DNA of 64,000 nt, taken from positions 769,697-833,696 of the forward strand of contig CAXAMN010001336.1 in assembly GCA_963970005.1 (NCBI GenBank), written 5' to 3'. This stretch comes from Durusdinium trenchii. Taxonomy: Eukaryota; Sar; Dinophyceae; Suessiales; Symbiodiniaceae. The notes below the pieces were generated by a model. That model saw only the letters and a program-made list of their open reading frames with translations, had not been told where the DNA came from and searched no databases. Positions 12,001 through 24,000 of the stretch are shown piece after piece (positions within the stretch are counted from its first letter, which is position 1; each line of letters begins with the position of its first letter). Made by a program: the position numbers and the translations under genes.

Positions 12001-15000
12001 GCCAGTCAAAATATAGTCTTTGGACTTCTAGGGTACAGACACCTGTTGGAAGGTCCTGGTAGAGGATCCGCATATACCACCCTGTCGGGGTGGGGTGCCT
12101 TGTCTGGAAGCCTAGGCTGGTAGTGTGGGGTAGTTCAGCCAGGACACCCCGACAGGTCCTGGTATAGATGTTCAAGTTCGAACGTTCTTGTTCTTAGACG
12201 AAGTCAGAAGCTTTCCAACAAAAAGAAACAAAGGACGCCTCCTTGAAGTTGGTGCCACCTCCCAAATATGTACGCAGCGCGCTCTCCCGCTTGCATCTTT
12301 CGCAAGTCCAACTCCCTGGGCCTAGGCGTTTGCCCCCCAAAAAAAACGATGCTGGACCTGGACGTGACACGTAAAATCCAGTCAAACAGCTGGTTCTTTG
12401 GGTGTGAACTTCACGCGAGACGTCGCGTGGCCTCAAAGGTTCGCACGCGCCGCTGGGCCGCCGCGGTCTTCGCCGACCAGGGGCCTGGACGGTCGGGGGT
12501 CGGGGTGCCCGAAGGTTCATCGGGTGGGAGGTGTCGCAGCGATGTCTTAGGTGGCTGATTCCCCCAGATCGAGATGAGGGGAAGGGGAAGTCAAATCACA
12601 CATCTGATTTAGCAACTGCTCCAAAAATACAAGACGATATATCCATCGACTGGAGCTTTGGGAAGACAACAAAAATATCTCACATCCAAAGGAGACCCGC
12701 TTAACCACAAAAGGACGTGAAACACACCACGGGTGTTTGGCGTTGCTCTGAAGCCAGCAGCATCTGGGAACCCCTAGCGTGCCAAGTTGTTGCAGATGTA
12801 CCTCGCCCATGCACGAGCCGAAGAGGAGAAAAAGGCACCCGAAGAAGTGACCCTCTTTCTGATACAGAAAAAAAGAAAGAATGGTGTACCAGGAGTTCCA
12901 TGTCGGGGCCGGCGAGAATGGGATAGGGGTGCCCCTGCCCTGGATGTGCTCGAAAAACAACAGCCAACTCCATGTGACTCCCACCAGAAATTCCATGGGG
13001 TCGGCTGGATGGATTTTTCGAACCCTTTTCGAGGGCTAATGGATATGACAGGGACACCCCGACTTCCGGCACATGTTTCACTGCTGGTTGGTGCCCCAAA
13101 AAAAACCCAAGGCCACACAACTCGCCCCCAGTGGCGAATGTCACTGATTGGACTTGAACGGCTTAAGGGAGCATGTCAGAGACTACTACGATCCGGAGGC
13201 AGTGGTTCTCCCCCAAGTCTTCGTTCATTCAGAGCGTCTCGGACGTAAGTTGACAAATCGATGTCCAATCACCATACCCAGCAACTTGATCAGTGAGATC
13301 CAAGACCAAAACGGAGCATCCGAACTCTGCTTTTTGGGCTTGGTGTAGTATACTGCGCTGTCGGACAAAAAAAACAAAGAAACTTCCTGGAACTTTCCAC
13401 GAAAGTGGAAAAGTCACTTCGTGAATGAAAATGCATGGAAGACTACCTGGACCATCCAGCTTGGGTGCCCAATGGAAGCCTATAGGGGTAGTCCAGCCAG
13501 GACACCCAGACAGGATGGTCCTGGTAGTTTCCACCAACGGGAGCTTTTCGACTTCGTGAGGCGAAACTGCTGGGTTTCAAACCCACCGGTGACGCGCCTG
13601 TGACAAGCAAGTCCCAGGTCCGTCAGCCATTCTGCATCTGGGTCTTGGAAGTCTAACATTGGAAGAGCCATGCCACACATGAAATCGGAATTTCAGGCCC
13701 AGTTAGACTTCCAAGACCCAGACATGAAATCAGAATGGCACGTGCAACACATGTGGCCACACATGAAATCGGAATTTCAGGCATAGGAGCATCTAGGAAT
13801 CGAGTGGCCACATGAGTAGCTGGAAACCCAGTCCCAATCAGAAAGAGTTCGGAACGAGTTCCCTGTCGTCCCAGCCATTTCCTTTGTAAAGGATCCCAAG
13901 CAAACCATACTGGAACAACCATGTGTTTCTATATGCCTAGCAGTTCCATACTGGGTGCCGAATGGAGGCCTGTAAGTAGCGTAGTCTATTGGACATCCAT
14001 TGGATGGTCCTGGTGTGTTTCTGGTTGTTTTGGTTCTCAGGTAGGTCCAGTGATTTCCTCACCGCCCGAAGAATCTACCGCCGGCTCATCTCCATCCGAG
14101 CGATCCCCAAAATGAAGCTGTCTCGCATCCAGGGGGAGCCTCATGTCAACATGAATCTTCATGTAACGGACGAGCGGATCCATCTGGATGGGATTGGTCC
14201 GCTTGGATTCCAATCCGGGCTGCTTCAGCCTGCCACCTTGCAAGGGGGTTGGGAAGGTCAGGTACGCTGCCACCCCTTACTATATATGGAATCATCTCGC
14301 AGCCTGGGCCAATCCCTGGACCTTCACATGCCACACCACCGGACCGCTCCAGAACACCAAGCGGACCGAAACGGCCACCCGGGGGCACTCGGGGACCGCC
14401 ACGGGCTTTTGGCACTTGTGGCAGCAGCCCAGCTCCTCCGAATCGACTCCGTCGACCGAGGCTCGCGTCGCGATCTACCAAGGACGACCCTGGAAGGAGC
14501 CGAGAAAGGAACCACCGAGGTATTATGGGAAACTCCCATGTGTGGGGTCTCCAATCGTTTCAAAAAATTGTTTTTCCTTCAAAAGAAGTCCAATGAAAAC
14601 CGCCTTCCAGTGGTCTTCCACCTGCATCACCTCTCGAACCACTTCGCAAGTCTCCTTTTTCCTGGCTCTCTTCCTCTCGGACCCAGGATGCCACTTTGGG
14701 CACCGGCAGGCCTGAAACCCTCCCGTCGCGGTGATGTCTGTCCGGTCACCGCCTCCTGCCGGGTGGACCGAGCGAGTCCGCAGCGAACGCGGATCAAAGC
14801 GTGGCCCCCTTTGACTCGACACCGAGCGCTTCCTGGACCTGGGTGTCCAGTCTGGTGACCTTTTTCAGCAGTGTGGGGTTGTCCATTGGTAACCCCGAGC
14901 GGAAGCAGCTGGCATGCTAAAAAATAATGGAAAATCCTGAGTGGATGATGCTTCAATTTGGCAGGCCATCTCCTAAATAAGGTGTCCTGGCTGGAGATCC

Positions 15001-18000
15001 CGGGTAGTAGTCCAGCCAGGACACCCAAACAGGATGGTCTCTGTAACGACGTCTTCCTTCGTTGTTGTGCACCGCTTACCAACGTTTTTACAATATGCTT
15101 TTATGTTCACAGGCAAGAGTTGGGCAAGGGAGAATGATTGCAAAGCAGTTATGAGTTATGAGGTGAACTAGGTCATATTCTTTTTTTACTATATACCTGT
15201 ACGACCTGTAGCTGTTCATCCCTCAAACAGTTCCTGCTGCACTCCTGACAACCAAAAGCCTCGTGTCCAGAGAACCCAACCGGATTCTCCGTCCCCACCC
15301 GCTCCGTCCCCCGCGAAAGCTTACCGTCACGTCCTTCATGGTCCTTCATCTGGGCGTGAAGCCACGCGGATCTGGCGACAGAAGGGCTCTAAACCAACTC
15401 AAGACGTGACTCGATCGGCTCAAGTCCCAAATTGTCATGCATACCCATTTGACCTCTGCTTTAATCCAGGAAGAACCTGTTTTGGGTGGTTGATGACCCA
15501 AAATAGAGGTCACTATAATATCAGAATATTGATGAATATTGATTCAAAAAGCTACAACTCCCCGGTAACCACCCCTACAGTATTTGGATTGTTACATGCA
15601 CGGGGAAGGTGTTGTATAATACGTACAATAGAAGTCCACAGACTATACTTTTCCATAGTGAAGTAAAGGACCGTCCATTTCAGGCACCCTAAAGACAATT
15701 CTTTTTGTAGTCTTTGACTCCCAGGGTGTATATGATTGATCAAGATTCTGCATTAAAGCTTTTGCCAAACCATGGGGCTGTATATGCATTCTCGCCATTC
15801 TTCCTATCACCCGACGCCCAACTTGTTTGGACTGGGCCTCGCAAGGCCTTGCGTCTCGATCAGGTGGCTTCGGGGCAACGGCGTCCACAACGAGATCTTA
15901 TAGGCTCATTCCCCAGCTGCCACATTTGTGGGCGTGTATTTGGGTAGACGGGTCTCTTCCCCAAAACCTTCGGGTCCTTCCCGCCTGGGAGGTTTTCCGA
16001 ACGCTACCCACCCATAGTCGAAGTCGGCTCGGGGGGGGTTGGAATCCCCAAACGCCTCGCTTTCACCGTCGACCGACTGTCCTTGTCGACCATCGATGTG
16101 CGCTATCCGACCATCGGGGTCGCCCATCAGCAAGAAAAACCCATTCCACGATGATTTGTCCAGCCAGGACAACTGAGATTAAGCATGATTAAGCTATATA
16201 ACCCTCATGGCTCTGTCCATGTCACCAGATTGATCTTGTGCAAGCTTCCTATCAGGCAACAGAACAGTTCTTCATCCCTGCTTATGCTTTTGACCCTATA
16301 TCTTCCATCCTCAGTCCTACTTCACTTGCTTCTCTGCTTCTCTTTCAACTTCATTGACACCCCTGTTCACCAGAACAGCCACCCGCGGCGGTCCCACAGA
16401 GCGACCTGGTCCAAGAGCTCTTGCTGTCGCGCTTCCAAGCCTTCACAGCCTCGGTCCGTTCACGCCTTTGGCTTCGTGACGTCGAGCGACGAAGCGAGCG
16501 ACTGGCGGGTGAGGTCCTGTTTCCCACAAGCGAACGGGGGGTGCTTGGTGCTTTGGGCCTTTTTGGGGGTCCTTCTTTTTGATTTGAGGGAGGGGGAGGG
16601 GGAGTGAGATTCACGAGATTCACAGGTTTGGTGGGGCGGGTTTGGATCCATTTTGGGGGGATGAAAATGCTTGCCTGACTTTCCCATGCACATCGGATGT
16701 TTATCTTTGCTCATCTCACACTCTTCGATCTATGACCTTTGAACACTGTTCAGCGAAGGGAGTTGAGGCAAGTGCAAATGCTTTCTGTCGAAGTGTTCAA
16801 TTCATCTTCATCCACAACCACCGAGCAAGCTCAGCCGGAAATGTTCTCTCCGCCCGACACCCAGCGACATCATCGCCACCTCATCCCTACCCACCTCACC
16901 GTTCGCCATGGCACGTTCCCGCCAGGCATCTTCCGCCAGCTGCGCCGCCGTCAGATCATCGCGCAGCACACTGGCACGTCCGGCTTCGGCTTCGGGCGAG
17001 GAGGCTTGGCTTCGGTCGACCAACATGTGAAGGACGAGGCTGACTAAGGAAGAGTGGTTTCCTAATGGCGACAAGGGGAGAAATCCAAGAAGAAGAAGAA
17101 GAAGAAGAACCGCACTCCAGACCCAAGTGAACAAAAAAGAAGATAAAGGACGGACTGCAAGTTTCACGGGTTTCCGTGTCCGTCGTTGTCCTCCTGCGCA
17201 AGAGCTACAGCTAGAGTCTTTCCTGTTGAACTTCGCCCCATGGTCAAGCTCGCTTCACACGCAGTCTAGACGGAACATGTCTGCAGTCTGCGTCTTTCGA
17301 CTTATCATAGTGAAGCAGTCTGCGGCCCACGCCTCATCTTGCTTCCCTTTTTGTTCTTGATCTCCTGCGTCGGAAAACCAAAAGCCGCTTCAGCCAATGA
17401 CCCAAGCTGCCTCAAGTGGGTCGACCCACTTGAGCAACGGGTCTCCTTTCGGCCAGTCCCACACCTGTTCTCCCCAACAAAACCAAACACCACACAAACC
17501 GCTGCTGCGGATCGTCCTGCAACATCTGTTCACGTTGTCGAATCTCCTCCAAGAGCTCCTCCTGGATGAGGAGAGAATGCCCCGTCCATGAGTCAGTTGA
17601 CCCAATTCGACCCAAACGAAGCGAAACCGCGTGTTTTCGGGGAAAGGGGGAGATGAGAGGTCTGATTTCGACCGACATGTGAGCCCAGCAACCACGAGGG
17701 AAGACGACCCAAAGCAGAGAGTTGGTCTGACAGTTGAGCAACGCATCATTGGCAGCTCAACTACCCTAGGGCTCCAACCACCTCCTGAGAAGATGGTTGG
17801 GGTGGGTGCCAGGGGGGTCTAACCACCTTCTGAGGATATGGTTGGAGCCCTAGGGCTAAAGCATTCACATTCCTTCTAAACACAATTGCACCTCTGTCCA
17901 AAGCCTTCGACGGGAAACATGCAAAGACACATACCCTTTGAAACAATGTTGGTTGCACTCATGTCAGGATGTGTTCATCCCAATCCATGGAAACCCAAAC

Positions 18001-21000
18001 GACGCTGTTTAGGAAAATAGCAAACGTCCCATGCTGCCCCGTCCAATCGGTGAGCCCAGCAATCTTTGCCCAGTAACCCCCACCCAGCACCCTCCAACAC
18101 CAGATCGCCCGACCATGAAAATCGCCATTTTGATTCCACCCTCAAAGTCATGATGGAAATCCATCACCTTTCACCACGAAAATGTCCCTGGAGGTTCAAG
18201 ACCTCTTGTCCAAAACTGGCTCTTTATAAAGTGACCCGAGTCTAGGATTTTACTTCAGTGGTTCCAACATCCTCTCGAACTGGACTTGGGTCCTCAAATC
18301 CAACTCTCTCCGACCTCTCTGACCTCTTCCGCCCAGTCTCCAGCTCCGTCGCCAGGGCGCCCTTCCGCTGCCGCGCCGCGCCGGCGGCCGCGCCCAACTG
18401 CTGCAGCTCCGCGTGGCGCTCGCTCCAGCCTCGGAGAAAGCGGAAAGGACGCCACGGCATCGGGTCGGGTCCGCGGCTTCCGAAACCCTGGGGCCTGCAG
18501 GGGGGCTTGGGTCTCTTCTCCCAACAGGTGCCCCAAAAAAGCCATTGAAGTCCGGAGTTTTTGTTTTGAGGTGGGTTCGGAAAAGACGGGGACGGTGGGT
18601 TTTGTTTTGGCCAAAGGGGCCGTTCTTGGGTACATATCATATGATCATTGAAAGTGGGGCTGGTCTGTGAAGAGGCAAAATGGCGTCCACCAACAGCAGT
18701 TCAAGTGGAGCTTGGATCCTGGAATGAGTAATGGGTTGTTTCTCACATCAGAAAAAGACCATCATATACTGTCATATACTCATTCGAGATTAAAACTAAA
18801 AGGATCGGGTGCAGAATACCAACACACGAGCTGAAGTCACTTCCTCGTCAGTCGCCATGCTTGGAAAAGATTGGTGCAAAGGAGCGCACTTCACTGGTCC
18901 AACCTATATCTGGTTGCTCTGTATACCTTGGGTATATCGGTATATCCTATTACCAGGGTCCAGTGGATGATGTTCAGTTGCAGGCCGTTCCATCCTAAAA
19001 TAGTGATGTTCTTGTTCACCGACTGTGACAGGTAATGGGACAAACCCAATGTTTGTTTGACTCTGGTCCGCAGCTGAATCTTCTTCCAAATCAACGCTTC
19101 GGTCGCTAAACTCCGGGAGCTACAGTTTGGGAAAAATAAAGGAAAAACATACATGCGAGGTCAATTGCCTTGTGAACTACTTAAACACGAACTCCAATCC
19201 CGAAACCACTCACTTGCAGCATGGCCTTCATCCATCTCCCCCCAAGACCGCCGCTCTCCCGACCCATGCTTCACACCAAATCCGCTTCAAATCATGCTTC
19301 GGTCACTCGGACAAACATCACGCGCGTCTCGCCGCGTCTGCCCGCGCCCCCCGGTGCCCAATCGCCCGACTCTGCGCCGGTCGCTGCGCCGGTCGCTCCG
19401 CGCGCGGAGAGCCGCCAAAAGACGTGTCTCGCGCTTCGTCAGCTCTTCCCTCCGCTGGTGGAGCGCGGCGAAGCGCTCGTCCAGGTCCGCCTCCTTCCCC
19501 ATCCAAATCCGGCGGGTGCAGGCGTTGGCTCGACCAGGGAGGGTGGGGCTTCCATCGTGCAGTCAGTGCCAGTGTGCCGGAAAACAAAAAGAACTGGCGA
19601 ATGATACGTATAAGCTCATGTTCCAACGGCTTTGGATCGTAACCTTTGGTTGAGTAGAGGGGTGTTTTTCTGCAGTGGACTGTTGTTTGGTACCAGACTC
19701 GTTCTATGGGGTCTATTATGAATCTGCTCAGTAGACACACAGGATTCCCCCATCCACAATGGAGGGTGTGTTTTCTCTTCCGCGTATGAGACTGTGGCTG
19801 TATAGCAAAGGACAAACGTTTGATAAGGGTATGCTCCTGTTCAAATCCACCAGCCCAGAACTACTCACCCAACCTAGGGCCCAGAAGTCCCTGCCACCGG
19901 CTTTCCGCGTGGAACCCGCGGAAGACGCAGTGCGCAATCGTCTCCTTCATCTGCAGCTCGTGTCGCAAGGGCTCCAAGCGACCTTGCCACCTCTGAACGT
20001 CCTCCCGCAGCTCCTGAGGAAGAGTGTTTCCCTTGGGGTGAGTGAAAGAGGTGGGGAGAGGGGGGTCAGTGGTACCCTGGGCAAATTTGGTGAAGGCGTG
20101 TTGGAGGGCAAGCAGGCAAGGAAAACTGGTACAGGGAAAATGTCTAGCCAGATCTCTGGAAGACTTGTACACCAGAGTTCTTGTTGGGTCGCTCTGAAAG
20201 CCTTAAAACGAAGAGCCATCAACCCTCAAATGAAGGAAGTGAAGATCCCACAAACACCGGTTAAACCCTGTCAAACCCACTTAAATCTGCTCCATTGGTC
20301 CATCTTCCGGCCGAATGGGGAGGCCGTGTTCACGGCCCTCATCCCCCCTCACGAACACGGCCAATTCCCGGTCGCCTGGCCACTTCTCTTCGCCTCTGCC
20401 AACGATTGGCGCCGTAGGGGCAGCTTGCCACGAATCTGCTCCGCCTGCGAAGCAAGGAGCGGAGCGAGTTTGGCGCCAGCACCCACTCCGAAACCCCCCC
20501 AAGCGACGAGCGACGACCAGTTGGCGCCCAGGTTTATATAGGGTTTAGAAGCTCTAATAGCACTTGGTGTTCGGCCATATATGAGCCACGAAAAACATCA
20601 ACTAAATCAAAGGACATCTGGATTTGGTGAGGGGCTCATCATGTTTCTGGTTTGGTGGTATATGATTGATTGTCGTTCTGAGGCTAAATCCTGCGGTTTG
20701 CTATCCCACATCCATGCGTGCCTCATTTGTGTTGGCTTTTGTAGATGTGAAACAACCTTGCATTGTGTTTCACATTACTAAGGGTTGTTAATTACACTAC
20801 AAAACCAGGTCAACCCGTTTTCATTGTCTTTGAAGGCAAGGGCTGATCAACCCCAAAGAAGTTGTTTTGTTAGCCTGCATGCCCATCATGGCAGTACAAG
20901 CCACTCAGGTGCAATCTTTACGGAAGGCTAAAGCAGTCGGCTTGTTTGGTTGCTCCGTTTTTACCCCTGGGCTGAGCCCGCCTCCTCTTGAAGCTGCCGC

Positions 21001-24000
21001 AGCGGTGGCTTCCGCCGTTCAGCCTCCATCGGAAGAAACCCAAAGGATCCATGATTAGTTTTTATAGTTTTAATTCTAATGGTAGTCACAGACCATTTAT
21101 AAAATGGTTGATCTGGTTTTGTAGTCTTAAAACCCTGAGTGAAACGATGGTTGTTCGGTAAAGGCTATTAATTAAAACAATGGTGCTTCGACTTCTAGGG
21201 GGTATACTAATCTATTGAATTATATTGTTTCTAATAGCGTCCGATCGCTCCTAGTAGCAAGGCCAGTTTCGCCCCGTTCGTAGCGTCCGATCGCTCCGTG
21301 CCGTTCTCTCCCAAAAGAATCTGTCGATTTAACACTCCCGATTCCAAGCATCATGGTGACCGTGGAGTTCACCATCTGAAAAGTTGTGGAGGGTCTTCTT
21401 GGTCTTCCAGATTCCAAGCATCCTTTTTTCCACATCCCATGAGTCGCATCAGGCACCCAGACGCTCCGTCCACAGCCCGACTGGTCCCTCAAAACCATAG
21501 GGTTTTGAGACCCCAGACCCGGGTCCGACCCCTCCATATGAGGGTCCCGGGTCGCGTCTGGGCAGAGAATCAATCTGTCTAAGACTCTGAAACCTCCCCC
21601 CCCTCCGAGGCACGCGCCAGTAGATCACGCCCCGCCTCACCACCCTCTTGCCACTTCAGCCGCTCCTCTGAGAGGTGCAAAGCGGCCTCTTCAACCTGAG
21701 CGGGTGACGGCACCCGTTTTTGAGGCATTGGTGGCGGTTGCTGTCATCGCCTGTGCAGGATTGGAATCCATGTAGAACGTCCAGAGTGACATCAACGGGC
21801 TTTTATGCTCCATGCCTTTCAGAAAAGAAACGGAAGAGCCCGCACCATTGACACCAGGTCTGCGTGTGTTTTCTTGGTGGTTTTCTTCGTTGTAGAGCTG
21901 TTTTGGTTCCCACCTTTCCATGCACAGTGGCATGTATTGAATACATCGAGTAGTTTCCCAAGTAGTCGTCCACTCCGAAACTCCATCTTGGTCTCGTTGT
22001 CCCGTGTGAAACACATGCAGCACACCTGGGGTTGGACAAAGGAATCCAAACAGTCCAGACCCGGTGCTTCTTCGGGTGTGGAGTCTTAGGGTATGAATCA
22101 TGAACCCAATAGTCCAACCAACCCATGCGCACTGTTCCTATTGCTTGACTGCAGGGTCAACAACAAACACTGGAAAACGGACGCGTCGCCGCAAGCCTTC
22201 GCAAGCCCGTGCCGTCCCGTGCGGTGCGGCCGAGGGCACTCGCTCGAGTCGCTTGCTGAGGCGCGCTCGCAGGCGCACTTGCTGCTTCTCCTGGCGCAAG
22301 ACCTGCCGCGGCGAACACCGCGCGCCAGACGCACGGCTGACTTGGGGAATGGACTCTGGAACTGACGCAGGCGTTGCCGGTCGCCCCACTAGGATTGGCA
22401 TGGTATGAATCCCGAAGCAATCACCTGAGCAAGTTTCAAGCTTCACAATGAACAAATTGAACATCAAGCCTTTGAATCAAGCCTCACAAGAGCACAAAAA
22501 ACATATTAATCCCCCCTCTTCTGTCCATCCCTCTTCTTCACCTACTGATGTTCTCAAGTCCTTACCATTGACCATCCATTGACCATCCCCATCCCATCCG
22601 CCTCCTGGTGCCGTTCGGCCAGCACTGCCTGGAGCCGCTGGGCCTCCCGAGCGCTGGCCTGCAGCGCCTGAGACGAGACCGGTGCCGCTCTTCAGCGAGG
22701 GGGTTCCGTGGTTCCATTTGAAGAAGTGGTTGCGCTTCTAAAGTCCAAGAGACACTGTTTGGTACATTTGAGACTTCCATTTGAAGAAGTGGAAGTCCAA
22801 AAGACACTGTTTGGTACATTTGAGAATTCCATTTGAAGAAGTGGAAGTNNNNNNNNNNACTGTTTGGTACATTTGAGAATTCCATTTGAAGAAGTGGAAG
22901 TCCAAAAGACACTGTTTGGTACATTTGAGAATTCCATTTGAAGAAGTGGAAGTCCAAGAGACACTGTTTGGTACATTTGAGAACGAAGTGAAGGAAGTTT
23001 CCCTGAATCTTTCAGGTGTCCGCCCCCTTGGACTCTTGCTCTTGAGATCTTTTGACGGAAATGCTCCCATACTGTACGTATGGATGCTGGAAGACGCAAC
23101 ACTAGACAAAACCGTTTGGTGGGGTCCTCTGTTCCAGTATCCAACCCCATCTGGAAGGCAACAAATCCAGCAGTCTTCCAATCTGCTCTTCAACGTGACC
23201 GAGAGTCCCCCCACAGGGCTCGCTCACAAACAAGTCTGAAGTTTGGTCACCTTTGTGGTCCCTCAAAATCAGCCCTCAAGTTCAGTCACGATTGGAAGAA
23301 GGCCTGGCACAGCTTTGAGCTTCTGGGGTTGGACCTTCTCCCTTCATAGCAGTGCAGGGGTCCGGACCTGGTTCCCAAACCCTCAGGGTGGCCTATTCAC
23401 GGATTCTTAGGTGACTCATCTCCCACTTTCCACCCATTTTCCCGAAAAAAAAAGAAAACCTTTGACCCAACTTCAAGACCCGTTCGGTGACCGCTCTGCT
23501 TCGTCCGTGACCTGCAGCTCCTGGGACACCGCCAGCTCGTTCCGCACGAAGGCGTCGCGGCGCTCGGCCAGGCGCACCTGCGAAGCATCGGCCTGAAGAC
23601 GAAGAAAATCGGAGCGGATAGAGGATCTGGCTCCTCAGGTGGAAGAGAAAAGGATATATAAGATGTTTCATATCCTTATCTAGGGTTAAGAAGAGTGGTT
23701 TTCCAAAAAAAGGATTGGACCATCCAATCTAGATCTAGCCGAGCTACAAGTCGTTGGGTTGTGTCTTTCCTCTTTGACCTTCCTTGGTTTCGACCACACA
23801 CGCACGCCTGCGCTTCCAAGTCGTCGACCTCAGGGGGACGAAGCCCGTCGTAGCATGGAGGCAAAGACGAGCTATGATTCGGTGTTTGATTCGCTTTGAT
23901 TCGTTTTGTAAGCTCATAAATCTGAGGTGGAGTTTAATACATTGTGATTGGATGACAACCAATTTGATTAGACAAGGGACATCCTTGTAAAACCAGGAGC

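Noticed and set aside
18121..18145. GCCATTTTGATTCC as a spliced-leader relic
   Set aside because: The match ends before GGCTCAAG.
22562..23214. Long overlapping minus-strand frames across 22.6-23.2 kb
   Set aside because: They are the 52-bp tandem repeat read in three frames; the unit has no stop and is not a multiple of three.
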